58,503 nucleotides of DNA from JAVEYA01 sp034003745. Lineage in GTDB: Bacteria; Bacillota; Peptococcia; DRI-13; PHAD01. The notes below the pieces were generated by a model that had not been told where the DNA came from, ran no database searches, and worked only from the letters and a program-made list of their open reading frames with translations. The translations under genes were made by a program, and so were the position numbers. The DNA is taken from contig JAVEYA010000004.1 of assembly GCA_034003745.1 (NCBI GenBank), positions 1 through 58,503 of the forward strand. The letters are read 5' to 3'. Of this stretch, positions 17,167 through 25,901 are shown one piece after another. Position 1 is the stretch's first letter. Every line of letters starts with the position of its first letter.

Positions 17167-17466
17167 TTATTCTTCGACGGTTTCCTGTATTTCCGCTTCC
17201 GTCTCTTCCTCTACTTCCTTTGCTTTGATAAACGCGATGGAAGTACGCTGCATAGTAATTTTCACGCCCTGCGCCACTTCCAATACAACTTCCTCATCGC
17301 TCAGCGCTGTAATTTCTCCGTGGATACCGCCTATCGTAACAACTTCATGGCCTATTTTCAAGCTATCCAGCAGCTCCTGACGCTGCTTTTTCTGCTTTTG
17401 CTGCGGCCGGATCATCATAAAATACATGATCGCCATTAATGCGACTAACCAGACAATACTGTTCAT
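17167..17466 (-). CDS. yajC: Preprotein translocase accessory subunit YajC
   Basis: 99 residues. One N-terminal membrane helix (about 3-20) ends in YFMMIRPQQKQKKQRQ, the YajC signature, followed by an SH3-like domain (KIGHEVVTIGGIHGEI) and an acidic tail. YajC associates with SecDF. It lies between tgt and the HD gene; secDF is two genes further down but has its own promoter. Confidence 0.95.
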   Translation of the reverse strand: MNSIVWLVALMAIMYFMMIRPQQKQKKQRQELLDSLKIGHEVVTIGGIHGEITALSDEEVVLEVAQGVKITMQRTSIAFIKAKEVEEETEAEIQETVEE

Positions 17467-17499
17467 TCATTGACCCCCTAGTATAATTTCTTTGTCCTA

Positions 17500-18621
17500 T
17501 TATAACTCATTTAACTGATAATTACTATAAAATTCCTGCCGGAAATCCGATAAAGTATCTGCCGCGACGGCCTGGCGGATTTGTTTCATCAAATCCAGCA
17601 AAAAGTAAAGATTATGGATGGTCGTCAGACGCAAACCCAAAATTTCATTGACATTAAACAAATGCCGGATATAAGCTCTGGAAAAATTTTGGCAGGCGTA
17701 ACAGCCGCATGCAGGGTCCAGGGGAGTGAAATCATCTTTGTACTGCGCGTTCCTGATAACGATTTTCCCTTTTTTCGTGAAGACAGTGCCGTTGCGCGCT
17801 ATTCTGGTCGGCAGAACACAGTCGAACATGTCGATCCCCCGCCAAACGCCTTCCACCAGATAATCGGGCGAACCCACCCCCATCAGATAACGCGGTTTAT
17901 TCACCGGTAAAAGCGGAACCGTCTCCTCCAGCATGTCATACATCAGTTCCGCCGGCTCGCCTACGCTCAACCCGCCCACAGCGTATCCGGGGAAATCCAG
18001 GGAAATCAAATCCCGGGCGCTGATTTTTCGCAAATCTTTGTAGAACGCGCCCTGAACGATGCCAAAGAGGGCCTGGTCGGATTTATCATGCGCCCGCAGA
18101 CACCGTTCAGCCCAGCGCGTGGTCCTTTCCATCGCTTCTTTGGCATATTCCCGGGAAACAGGATACGGCGCGCATTCGTCGAAAGCCATGGCGATATCCG
18201 GACCCAAAGCCATTTCTATTTCCATCACCTTTTCCGGGGTGAACAAATGACTGGACCCGTCAATATGGGAGCGGAATTCCACGCCTTCTTCTTTGATTTT
18301 GCGCAAATCCCCCAGGCTGAAGACCTGAAAACCTCCGCTATCGGTCAGAATCGGGCCGGGCCAAGCCATGAATTTATGCAGCCCGCCGGCCTCCCGGATC
18401 AGCGTATGACCCGGACGCAGGTAGAGATGATACGTATTGCTCAAAATGATGGACGCCCCGATTTCCTGCAGCTCACGCGGCGTCATCGCTTTGACCGTTG
18501 CCTGGGTCCCCACCGGCATAAACACCGGTGTATCCACCGTGCCGTGCGGCGTATGGAGTTTTCCCAGCCGGGCGGCGGATTCTTTGCTTTTTTTCAATAG
18601 TTCATAGGTAACAGCAGACAC
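17500..18621 (-). CDS. tgt: Queuine tRNA-ribosyltransferase
   Basis: 373 residues, standard for bacterial TGT. It has the nucleophile region DSGGFQVFSLG near 93, GGLSVGEP near 217, GVGSPD near 260, the second catalytic Asp in DCVLPTRIARNG, and the zinc site CGCYACQNFSRAYIRHL near 305-322. It exchanges guanine 34 of tRNA-Asp/Asn/His/Tyr for the queuine precursor preQ1. The start is GTG with GGAGGA upstream. The queuosine genes queA (next) and queH (5 kb away) are also here. Confidence 0.97.
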   Translation of the reverse strand: MSAVTYELLKKSKESAARLGKLHTPHGTVDTPVFMPVGTQATVKAMTPRELQEIGASIILSNTYHLYLRPGHTLIREAGGLHKFMAWPGPILTDSGGFQVFSLGDLRKIKEEGVEFRSHIDGSSHLFTPEKVMEIEMALGPDIAMAFDECAPYPVSREYAKEAMERTTRWAERCLRAHDKSDQALFGIVQGAFYKDLRKISARDLISLDFPGYAVGGLSVGEPAELMYDMLEETVPLLPVNKPRYLMGVGSPDYLVEGVWRGIDMFDCVLPTRIARNGTVFTKKGKIVIRNAQYKDDFTPLDPACGCYACQNFSRAYIRHLFNVNEILGLRLTTIHNLYFLLDLMKQIRQAVAADTLSDFRQEFYSNYQLNEL

Positions 18622-18632
18622 TAAATTTCCTC

Positions 18633-19655
18633 CTAAATAATCAGCATGGCGTCCCCGAAGCTGAAAAAGCGGTATTTCTCTTCCACCGCCGCGGCATAAG
18701 CCTGCATAATATTCTCCCGTCCGGCCAATGCGGATACCAGCATTAAAAGCGTTGACTTGGGCAAATGAAAATTGGTCACCAAGCCGGAAATTACTTTAAA
18801 CGTATAGCCGGGATAAATATAAATAGCGGTTGAACCCGAACCCGGTTTAATTTCTCCGTCGGCAAAAGCGCTTTCCAGCGCCCGGGTGGAGGTGGTACCC
18901 ACCGCAATGATTCTGCGTTCTTCACGCCTGGCCTGATTGATTCTCCGGGCGGCATCCTCCGGAATGTGGTAGTCTTCATGGTGCATCTGATGCCGGGTAA
19001 TATCCTCCGTTTTGACCGGGCGAAACGTACCCAGGCCCACGTGCAGCATGATTTCCACCCATTCCACGCCTTTTTTCTGCAACCTGTCGATTGAATCCGG
19101 CGTAAAATGAAAACCGGCCGTGGGCGCGGCCGCCGAGCCGGAGTGCCTCGCATAAACGGTCTGATAGCGCGCAGGATCAGGGAGTTTCCGGCAGATATAC
19201 GGCGGCAGGGGCGTCTGGCCCACCGTCTCCAATATTTCTTCAAAGATTCCCGTATAAGTAAATTCCAGAATCCTTTCGCCAGTGGGGGTACTCTCCAGCA
19301 CCCGCGCCGACAGGACATCCTCCCGATACACGATCACGGCGCCCGGTTTCACTCTTTTTCCCGGCCGCACCAAGGCTTCCCAGCAATTTTGGTTCAAGCG
19401 CCGCAACAACACCGTTTCGATGGCAGCGCCGGTCTCTTTTTTAAAGCCAAACAGCCGGGCCGGAATAACCTTGGTGTTATTAGCCACTAAAACATCCCCC
19501 GGCTGCAGGTATTCCAACAAATCCGTAAACCGGCGGTGCCGGATTTCGCCCGTTGTTTTGTCCAGTACCAGCAGCCGGGAACTATCGCGGCAAAAAAGGG
19601 GTTCCTGCGCGATTAATTCCGGCGGCAGCACATAATCAAAATCATTGAGTTGCAT
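18633..19655 (-). CDS. queA: S-adenosylmethionine:tRNA ribosyltransferase-isomerase
   Basis: 340 residues, beginning MQLNDFDYVLPPELIAQEP, with NNTKVIPARLFG near 59, TAGFHFTPD near 178, MLHVGLGTFRPV near 200 and NFHLPKSTLLMLVSA near 295. These are the family's conserved blocks. It transfers the ribosyl moiety of SAM to preQ1 in tRNA to form epoxyqueuosine, the step before QueG/QueH. The start codon lies inside the 3' end of the spoIID gene (14-base overlap), and the spacing to tgt is 11 bases. Confidence 0.97.
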   Translation of the reverse strand: MQLNDFDYVLPPELIAQEPLFCRDSSRLLVLDKTTGEIRHRRFTDLLEYLQPGDVLVANNTKVIPARLFGFKKETGAAIETVLLRRLNQNCWEALVRPGKRVKPGAVIVYREDVLSARVLESTPTGERILEFTYTGIFEEILETVGQTPLPPYICRKLPDPARYQTVYARHSGSAAAPTAGFHFTPDSIDRLQKKGVEWVEIMLHVGLGTFRPVKTEDITRHQMHHEDYHIPEDAARRINQARREERRIIAVGTTSTRALESAFADGEIKPGSGSTAIYIYPGYTFKVISGLVTNFHLPKSTLLMLVSALAGRENIMQAYAAAVEEKYRFFSFGDAMLII

Positions 19656-21117
19656 ATGCTTTCACCACTAAACGCCCGTCATAATAGTTCTGGTTATAGA
19701 AATGTTCGAGAATACTGCGGTAATCCTTTCCGTTAGCAGCCATGCCCATCGCTCCCCACTGGCTCATCCCCACTCCATGGCCGTTGCCGTTTCCTTTGAT
19801 GGTCAAGGTGGTGTAGGACTTGGGCATCTCTTGAACGCCGGAAGCGGTGAGCAGATAATACTTGCCGTTATTCCCGTTAAGTTTGCCGATCTCGCCGTCC
19901 ACATTGATACCCAGCAGGTCCCCGGCCTGGTTAAATGAAGCCAGTGAACCGAAGGCGTCCCAGACCTGAATAGAAGAATCAAAACAGAGCTGGAACAAGG
20001 TGCTTCTTAACTCAAAGACAGCGCGGATACCGTCGCGAAAAAAACTCTTGACCCCGTTGGAACCGACGAAATCCAACTGCGTGACTCTGCCGGAGGCCGT
20101 ATCCTTCGAGAGATACCCCTTGGTTACGGGGTCGACAGCCTGACGACGCGCCACAATATCTTGCAGTGTTCCCACATTGATTTTTTCCTGAGAATTGGAG
20201 GCATTCCATTTATTTATTCTATCCAGAAGTTCCTGTTTCGTATAACTCTTTTCCCATTGATACGTGTTGGCCGGCCAGCCCTGACTCTGTGATACGTTGA
20301 GTACATAAGCGTCCTCAGGCGTAGCCACCGGTCTGAGGTAAGGGAGCTGCGCCGACCAGACATTCTCGCAGCTTTCCGTATAGCCGCCGGAGTTGGAGTG
20401 GAAAAAGGGTTGAATCAGCTGATTGTCAAAATACACGGCCAGATGGGCGGTGGCGTCCACAGCGGATTTGACGGCTTCCCCGCCGTTTAATTCCCCCTCA
20501 TACCCGGCATAGACTTGCGTCTGCTGGTCCATGCCGATATCATAATTCAATTGGGGATACTGCTTGCGGTATAAGGCATAGGTCCTGGATACCACAGCCT
20601 GCGCCTTGTAGGCTTCCGGCAAGGCTTTGAAGCCTAGTTCCGGACCCACTACGCCATAGAGATATTGTTCCAATTTAACAACATTGATGACATGAATACT
20701 GCCGTTTACATTTTCCAACAGGAGGTCTCCGCGGTAACGAGTGTTCTTATACTGAAACAGGTTTAACCCATCCGGCTCTTTCTGCCGCAGCATAACGATG
20801 GAACCGGCGTGATTCTGAACGCCCTGCGCGCTGTTCGCTATCTGGATATTCTGATTCCCCAGGGGTGCGACCAGCCAAACGCCGTCTCCTGCCGAAGGGC
20901 TGATGACCCGCTGGGTAGCGTAATCGATAAGTTCATACGCGCCCATGTTAACGGAAAATTCACCGGAACTTAAATTCAGCGCCAGCGCTACCCGGATGGA
21001 GCCCTGCGGGCAGGAAAATGCGGCCGTAGCCACCGTGGGATGATGTAATAATCCGGTAAGCAAAAAAATAAACAGGGTCACCGGCAATATGAAAGAGGGT
21101 TTAGCACATCTGGACAT
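19642..21117 (-). CDS. SpoIID/LytB-family protein (sporulation peptidoglycan hydrolase-like)
   Basis: About 491 residues. It has an N-terminal signal/anchor helix (about 10-32), then a SpoIID domain: LEQYLYGVVGPELGFKALPEAYKAQAVVSRTYAL (about 145-180), FFHSNSGGYTESCENVW near 240, and the C-terminal GNGNGHGVGMSQWGAMGMA. B. subtilis SpoIID is a lytic transglycosylase of forespore engulfment. The catalytic Glu of that family would correspond to PEL/PEAY here. Other family members act on spore cortex or vegetative wall, so paralogy is possible. The ATG of MSRCAK is preceded by GGAGGA, which decides this start over a codon 15 bases upstream. Confidence 0.85.
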   Translation of the reverse strand: MSRCAKPSFILPVTLFIFLLTGLLHHPTVATAAFSCPQGSIRVALALNLSSGEFSVNMGAYELIDYATQRVISPSAGDGVWLVAPLGNQNIQIANSAQGVQNHAGSIVMLRQKEPDGLNLFQYKNTRYRGDLLLENVNGSIHVINVVKLEQYLYGVVGPELGFKALPEAYKAQAVVSRTYALYRKQYPQLNYDIGMDQQTQVYAGYEGELNGGEAVKSAVDATAHLAVYFDNQLIQPFFHSNSGGYTESCENVWSAQLPYLRPVATPEDAYVLNVSQSQGWPANTYQWEKSYTKQELLDRINKWNASNSQEKINVGTLQDIVARRQAVDPVTKGYLSKDTASGRVTQLDFVGSNGVKSFFRDGIRAVFELRSTLFQLCFDSSIQVWDAFGSLASFNQAGDLLGINVDGEIGKLNGNNGKYYLLTASGVQEMPKSYTTLTIKGNGNGHGVGMSQWGAMGMAANGKDYRSILEHFYNQNYYDGRLVVKAYATQ

Positions 21118-21187
21118 GATTCCTCCAGTCAAAAAAACATTATATTGGTAATTTCGACAGTTTTATCCCATATTCCTGCAAAAAATA

Positions 21188-21211
21188 GGCCGCAGTTGTG
21201 AAACTGCGGCC
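21188..21211 (-). terminator. Terminator after rsgI
   Basis: A perfect stem GGCCGCAGTT/AACTGCGGCC is followed on the minus strand by TATTTTTT. It separates sigI-rsgI from spoIID-queA-tgt. Confidence 0.85.
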
Positions 21212-21239
21212 AGGGAGCCTAAAGACGAGAACCGCTGCA

Positions 21240-22658
21240 CTATCTGCGGATTCTTCTTGACGTCCTCTTATCATTATCCTCTTTTTTATCCTGTTCTGTT
21301 TTTTGTGGAGACGATTTGACTTCCTTATTCAGCCGGGGGTTCCGCCCCTGATTCATTTGGCTGGTCTTTTTGTCTTCATCCTTTTTCCCAACGGATTTAT
21401 TTGCCGGATTGCCGGTTTGTACAGGGGTTTGTACAGGGGTTTGTACAGTACCCTGCCGATTCAGCGGCCAGGCGCCGGTATTGTTTTGCCGTCCGGTTTC
21501 CTTGGACCTGATTTCTTTGGACTCAGCCGCTTTGGGCTGGTCGGTTTGGTTATTCCACCGGGAATTTCGCCCTTGGTCCTGCCGGACGGTCTTTTCATCC
21601 TGATCCTTTTTCTCGCTGCTCTTTTTCTCATCGTTCTTCTTTTCCTGAGTGCCCTGCTGTCCTGCCGGCGTTACACTGCCGTTCCAGCCCGGCGGCCAGT
21701 TCCCGGCATTATATTCCCGATTCTTCCCGCCATCTTGCCGTACTTCCGGGCTTCTCTCCCGCTCCGGTGCGCTCTGCTGTCCCCAGCCCCAGCCGATATT
21801 CGTGTTTTGTCCGGCTTGCTGTTTTTCCCGCAGATCCTGCTCGTATTTCTTCTGCATATCTTTAATGCGGTCTTTATCCTGCTGGGCTTTTTGAATCAAT
21901 ACTGCAGTCTCTCCGCCGGCTTGATTGATCACATTGCTGATGCTGTTCTCCCGTAAATCATCTAAGGATACTTCCAGCCCTTCTTCCACCGCTTCCATGA
22001 AAACAACATATTTCCCGGCGGAAACATTGGCTTCCCGGGCTTTGTTGTGGATAACCGCCGGCACTTCCACGGTAGCGGCTTGGGCGACAATATTCTTTTC
22101 CTGCAGGACCTTTTGTACTTCTTTCTCCAGTTCTTTGACCTGGGCAGGCAGTTTCTTGTCACTGGATACGGTAATCAGGATGTTATTCCCTTTGTCGGGT
22201 TCCAGGTATTTTTCCGCTATCGCCCCGGCGGTAAGTTTTTCGATGGCTTCCTGAACAGAGATTCCGGAGACCTGCACCTTTTCCAAAAGCTTTTTCCCGT
22301 CATCGTTCAACCCGATCGTTTCGACTACTTTGCCTTCTTTATTGATCCCCAGCTCCAGGCTGGGGTTAATATCCACGTTGATATAGGCTATGACCTGCAT
22401 AGGCCCGGTAAAGATCAAGCCGTACATAGCCGGAATAAATAATAAGATAAGAGCGATACTTGCGGCCAGTGCAGCAAAATAGGGCCGTTGCCAAAGACGT
22501 TCCTTCCTTTCGGCAGGCTGCTCGAATTCCACCTCTTTGCCCACGCCCGGCAGAGCTCCTTGAGACCACGGAACATTCAGGAATTCTCCCTGATTGGTCA
22601 TTACCGTAATAAACCCCCGGGACGCCTCCATGACCAATCCTTTGTTTAACTGCGTCAT
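21240..22658 (-). CDS. rsgI: Anti-sigma-I factor RsgI-like protein
   Basis: About 472 residues. The cytoplasmic N-terminal RsgI domain (about 1-55, KGLVMEASRGFITVMT) binds SigI. A single membrane helix lies near 60-85, then an external domain typical of RsgI (YINVDINPSLELGINKEGKV). The rest (about 240-472) is low-complexity and rich in Q, N, K, E and S, with several NxGxWP/NxR repeats. No carbohydrate-binding or glycosidase module is visible, unlike the polysaccharide-sensing RsgI proteins of Clostridium thermocellum. The start is ATG (MTQLNK), 5 bases after sigI, with GGGGTGAG upstream. Confidence 0.85.
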   Translation of the reverse strand: MTQLNKGLVMEASRGFITVMTNQGEFLNVPWSQGALPGVGKEVEFEQPAERKERLWQRPYFAALAASIALILLFIPAMYGLIFTGPMQVIAYINVDINPSLELGINKEGKVVETIGLNDDGKKLLEKVQVSGISVQEAIEKLTAGAIAEKYLEPDKGNNILITVSSDKKLPAQVKELEKEVQKVLQEKNIVAQAATVEVPAVIHNKAREANVSAGKYVVFMEAVEEGLEVSLDDLRENSISNVINQAGGETAVLIQKAQQDKDRIKDMQKKYEQDLREKQQAGQNTNIGWGWGQQSAPERERSPEVRQDGGKNREYNAGNWPPGWNGSVTPAGQQGTQEKKNDEKKSSEKKDQDEKTVRQDQGRNSRWNNQTDQPKAAESKEIRSKETGRQNNTGAWPLNRQGTVQTPVQTPVQTGNPANKSVGKKDEDKKTSQMNQGRNPRLNKEVKSSPQKTEQDKKEDNDKRTSRRIRR

Positions 22659-22663
22659 TTTTC

Positions 22664-23392
22664 TCACCCCCTCATCCCGCGCAGGTATTCTTGCAAACAA
22701 TAGTACTCGCCCATCAGAACCACAGTTAAGGCTATGATATATTTTCGCTGCCTCTCTATCGTTTTGCGGCTCACTTTCACTTCCTGTTCCAGATCTTTAA
22801 GCGGAAGTGTTTTATATTTCTCCAGATATTTCCGGTAATGGGCATTTTGGTAGATCTGCTGCGCTATTTGAAAGGCCGAAACACGGGCGTCACGGTGCTT
22901 GGGGGAAACGGCGACCAGGTCCTTTAAAGAAATACCGAAACCGGAGAGTTTCTTTTGATAATCAAAAATCTCCATCTTGCGCATTTCATTGGTTTCCTGG
23001 TCCATCAATTCGGTATGGGATTTTTCTCCCATCAGCTTATCCAGCTTATAAGCGCTTTCTTGTCCTTCTGTTCCCTCTTCCAGAGCTGACCAGGCAATTT
23101 CTTTGTTATCCCTTTGGTTTTTGCGGAAGTAATCAATCAGCCGTCTTCTGATCACGGCTTCGGCGAAAGAAAAAAACGAAGCGCCCTGCAGGCAGTTATA
23201 TTTATCCAAAGCCTCATTAAACGCGATTAGCGCTATGCTGACCTCATCGTCAATCCCCATGCGGACGAAGCGTTTGCACGTCTGTGATGTAACTTTAAGA
23301 ACAAAGGGAAGATACCGCCGTATCAATTCTTCCCTGCACTGATCATGACCCTGCTGGATGCTTGTGATTTTTTGGATCATATCTTCCAACAT
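22664..23392 (-). CDS. sigI: RNA polymerase sigma factor SigI
   Basis: About 242 residues. It has a sigma-70 region 2 (IRRYLPFVLKVTSQTCKRFVRMGIDDEVSIALIAFNEAL and a RRRLIDYFRKNQRD segment) and the unusual C-terminal half of SigI (LSGFGISLKDLVAVSPKHRD, then an HTH-like VSRKTIERQRKYIIAL). SigI responds to heat or envelope/polysaccharide signals and is held by RsgI. The ATG of MLEDM is preceded by AAGGGG at 5 bases; a GTG two codons earlier is less likely. It forms an operon with rsgI, and a candidate SigI-type promoter lies upstream. Confidence 0.9.
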   Translation of the reverse strand: MLEDMIQKITSIQQGHDQCREELIRRYLPFVLKVTSQTCKRFVRMGIDDEVSIALIAFNEALDKYNCLQGASFFSFAEAVIRRRLIDYFRKNQRDNKEIAWSALEEGTEGQESAYKLDKLMGEKSHTELMDQETNEMRKMEIFDYQKKLSGFGISLKDLVAVSPKHRDARVSAFQIAQQIYQNAHYRKYLEKYKTLPLKDLEQEVKVSRKTIERQRKYIIALTVVLMGEYYCLQEYLRGMRG

Positions 23393-23413
23393 GATCACCC
23401 CTTATGTATGATA

Positions 23414-23442
23414 TACGTTCTCTCCCAGAATTTTCTGGGGGT
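23414..23442 (-). promoter_or_regulatory. Candidate SigI-dependent promoter upstream of sigI
   Basis: On the minus strand, ACCCCC and CGTA elements lie 19 bases apart just upstream of sigI. SigI promoters known in Bacillus have C-rich -35 and CGWA -10 elements, so autoregulation is plausible. The same bases can also form a CCCAGAA/TTCTGGG hairpin without a T-run. Confidence 0.35.
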
Positions 23443-23666
23443 TACCGACGGAAAAATATGTTTAAAATTGCTGTCAGTACTAAGCTTAAAATAATTGAGG
23501 TAACCAGGGGGAAATAAAAAGTGAAGTTGCCCCGCTTGAAATAAATATCCCCGGGCAGCCTGCCGATTCCCTCAATCTTACTCATGGCCAGGACAATCAG
23601 GCCCATGAAGAGAATAAAAGCGCCCACGCCGATCAGTGTTTTGGCCAGCCAGGATAAATCATGCAT
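23442..23666 (-). CDS. DUF2905 family small membrane protein
   Basis: 74 residues with two membrane helices (about 10-28 and 48-70) around a conserved loop, KIEGIGRLPGDIYFKRGNFTF. This matches the DUF2905 family of short membrane proteins of unknown function, frequently placed near ruvB/queA in Firmicutes. It lies between queH and sigI. No function can be inferred. Confidence 0.8.
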   Translation of the reverse strand: MHDLSWLAKTLIGVGAFILFMGLIVLAMSKIEGIGRLPGDIYFKRGNFTFYFPLVTSIILSLVLTAILNIFFRR

Positions 23667-23688
23667 ATCCGCACCTAACCTTTCTTAC

Positions 23689-24234
23689 TCAATCCTTTTT
23701 TCGGGGCATATAGCGGTCTCTCTCACTATAAATGCAGCCGCAGTATTGCTGGCGGTACATGCTTTCCTCCTTGGAAATGCGAACAGCCTGCGCATAGCCG
23801 GGACGAAAATCTTCATAATAAAAGGGAATCCCTGCCGCCTGGGCGGCCCTCTCCCCTGCTTCCCTGATCAAATCATGTTTTTGCCGGGGGCTGACCAACA
23901 AAGTCGTGGTAAAAGCGTCAAACCCGCCTGAGCGGGCAGCTTGCGCCGCGGATTCGAGCCGCAGTTCATAACAGACGCGGCAACGCTCCCCTTCCTCTTC
24001 ACGTCCGTGGACCTTACGCAAAAAATCTTCCAGGTGGTATCCTTCCTCTATTATGGCCGGTAAAGCAACTTTTTGAGCGTACTCCAAAAAGGTATCCCTT
24101 CTTTTCCCATACTCCGTATAAGGATGGATATTAGGGTTGTAAAACCAGGCTGTGAGCGCGTGACCTTGCTCACGGAGACTCTTTACCGGATAAATGCTGC
24201 AAGGACCGCAGCAGACATGTAGCAACAGGCGCAT
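23689..24234 (-). CDS. queH: Epoxyqueuosine reductase QueH
   Basis: 181 residues, with paired Cys motifs: LLLHVCCGPCS at the N-terminus, GERCRVCYELRL near 90 and QQYCGCIYSERDR near 162. These are the [4Fe-4S] and metal ligands of QueH (DUF208), which performs the last step of queuosine synthesis, as an alternative to cobalamin-dependent QueG. FTTTLLVSPRQKHDLI is a conserved block. The ATG follows the ruvB stop by 3 bases, with GGAGGG inside ruvB. It completes the queA/tgt pathway of this window. Confidence 0.93.
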   Translation of the reverse strand: MRLLLHVCCGPCSIYPVKSLREQGHALTAWFYNPNIHPYTEYGKRRDTFLEYAQKVALPAIIEEGYHLEDFLRKVHGREEEGERCRVCYELRLESAAQAARSGGFDAFTTTLLVSPRQKHDLIREAGERAAQAAGIPFYYEDFRPGYAQAVRISKEESMYRQQYCGCIYSERDRYMPRKKD

Positions 24235-24237
24235 CTG

Positions 24238-25275
24238 CTAACCCTCCTGAAATAAAGACAATCCCTCATCCTGTCCATCTTTCCTGTTATACTTAATATT
24301 CAAATGCTGATAGGCCAACGGGGTAGCCACCCGACCGCGGGGCGTGCGCTGCAGGAAACCCAGCTGCAGCAAAAAGGGCTCATAGACGTCCTCAATAGTG
24401 GAGGTCTCCTCGCTGATGGCCGCAGCCAGCGTTTCCACGCCCACCGGACCCCCGCCAAACTTTTTGATGATGGCCGCAAGCATTTGCCTGTCGATATCAT
24501 CCAGTCCCAAATTATCGATTTCCAACAGGTTCAGCGCCCGGTCGGCTATCTTTTTGCTGATGGAATTCTCCCCGTCGACCTGGGCGAAATCACGCACTCT
24601 TTTTAAAAGACGGTTGGCGATCCGGGGAGTTCCCCGGGCCCGTTTGCCGATCTCTTCGGCTCCTTGAGGCTCAATGCCGATCTTTAAGATTTGCGCCGCT
24701 CTCTCAATAATGGTTACCAATTCTTCCTGCTTATAAAATTCCAGGCGGCTGACCACGCCAAACCGGTCTCTTAAGGGTGCGCTCAAATTGCCGATGCGGG
24801 TGGTGGCGCCGACCAGCGTAAAGGGCGGCAGTTCCAGTCGGATGGAACGGGCGCTGGGTCCTTTGCCGATCACGATATCCAGCGAGAAGTCTTCCAGCGC
24901 CGGATAGAGTACTTCTTCCACCGCGCGGTTTAAACGGTGGATTTCATCAATAAAGAGAACATCCCCCGGCTGCAGATTGGTCAGAATTGCCGCCAAATCG
25001 CCGGGACGCTCGATAGCCGGCCCGGAGGTAGCGCGAATCTGCGCTTCCATTTCCACCGCGATAATATTGGCCAAGGTCGTCTTGCCCAATCCCGGCGGTC
25101 CGTACAGGAGCACGTGGTCCAGCGCTTCTTTTCTTTGTTTGGCGGCCTGGATAAAGACGGCCAGATTCTCTTTGGCTTTTTCCTGCCCTATGTAGTCCCG
25201 TAAACGGTGTGGTCTTAATTTCTGTTCATCTGCTTCATCAATAGCGAGCATTGGTGAAACAATCCTCTCTTCCAT
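24238..25275 (-). CDS. ruvB: Holliday junction branch migration ATPase RuvB
   Basis: About 345 residues. It has LRPHRLRDYIGQEKAKENL, the Walker A GPPGLGKTTLA, the Walker B FIDEIHRL, sensor 1 LVGATTRIGNLSAPLRDRFG, and the C-terminal winged-helix RTPRGRVATPLAYQHL. It is a hexameric motor that drives branch migration with RuvA. The start is the ATG of MEERIVSPML, with GGAGGA 7 bases upstream; the frame is open six codons further. It is the third gene of ruvC-ruvA-ruvB. Confidence 0.97.
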   Translation of the reverse strand: MEERIVSPMLAIDEADEQKLRPHRLRDYIGQEKAKENLAVFIQAAKQRKEALDHVLLYGPPGLGKTTLANIIAVEMEAQIRATSGPAIERPGDLAAILTNLQPGDVLFIDEIHRLNRAVEEVLYPALEDFSLDIVIGKGPSARSIRLELPPFTLVGATTRIGNLSAPLRDRFGVVSRLEFYKQEELVTIIERAAQILKIGIEPQGAEEIGKRARGTPRIANRLLKRVRDFAQVDGENSISKKIADRALNLLEIDNLGLDDIDRQMLAAIIKKFGGGPVGVETLAAAISEETSTIEDVYEPFLLQLGFLQRTPRGRVATPLAYQHLNIKYNRKDGQDEGLSLFQEG

Positions 25276-25293
25276 GAACGCTTCCTCCGTCAA

Positions 25294-25896
25294 TCAATAT
25301 TTGGCCAGCTGCTTCAAAGCTTGGCGCAGCAATTCTCCGGCGGTGACATTCGTCTGGTCGGGTCCCGGAAAAGGAACTGCGTTTTGCGCCTCATGGGCGC
25401 TGTATCCCAAAGCGACCAGCCCTGCTACCGCCTCCTGGCGGACGTCCATCTCCCGGGAGGCCGCGACGGGCTGGGCCCACTCGGCCGCTTCTTGTTTACC
25501 GACTTTATCTTTGAGCTCCAGCACAATGCGGTCCGCCGTCTTCTTTCCGACCCCGGGTATGCCGGTCAGGGCTTTGGTATCGCCCCATACGATAACGCGG
25601 CGTAATTCTGAAACCCGGTACTTCGAAAGAATGCTTAAAGCGAGTTTGGGACCGATGCCGGAAATAGTCAGCAAGGTAATAAAGAGTTCTTTCTCTTCCG
25701 GATTCTGAAACCCGTATAAACTGAACTCCTCTTCCCGAAAATACAAATAAGTATATAAGCAGATTTCCTCATGCAGGCGGGGCAATCCCTCCACGGTCAG
25801 GGCGGGTACAGACAGGCGGAAAGCGAATCCCCCCGTCTTGACAACGACACTGTTTAGACCTTTATTCAGCAGTTCTCCCTGGATGAATTCCAGCAA
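25294..25896 (-). CDS. ruvA: Holliday junction DNA-binding protein RuvA
   Basis: About 200 residues: an N-terminal OB domain (FIQGELLNKGLNSVVVKTGG), helix-hairpin-helix motifs (LLTISGIGPKLALSIL and LTGIPGVGKKTADRIVLEL), then a C-terminal RuvB-binding three-helix domain. It holds the four-way junction for RuvB. A GTG three codons earlier is possible, but the GAGGTG site lies 6 bases before the TTG at 25896 and gives the canonical N-terminus, so TTG is preferred. Confidence 0.95.
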   Translation of the reverse strand: MLEFIQGELLNKGLNSVVVKTGGFAFRLSVPALTVEGLPRLHEEICLYTYLYFREEEFSLYGFQNPEEKELFITLLTISGIGPKLALSILSKYRVSELRRVIVWGDTKALTGIPGVGKKTADRIVLELKDKVGKQEAAEWAQPVAASREMDVRQEAVAGLVALGYSAHEAQNAVPFPGPDQTNVTAGELLRQALKQLAKY

Positions 25897-25901
25897 ACTT
25901 C

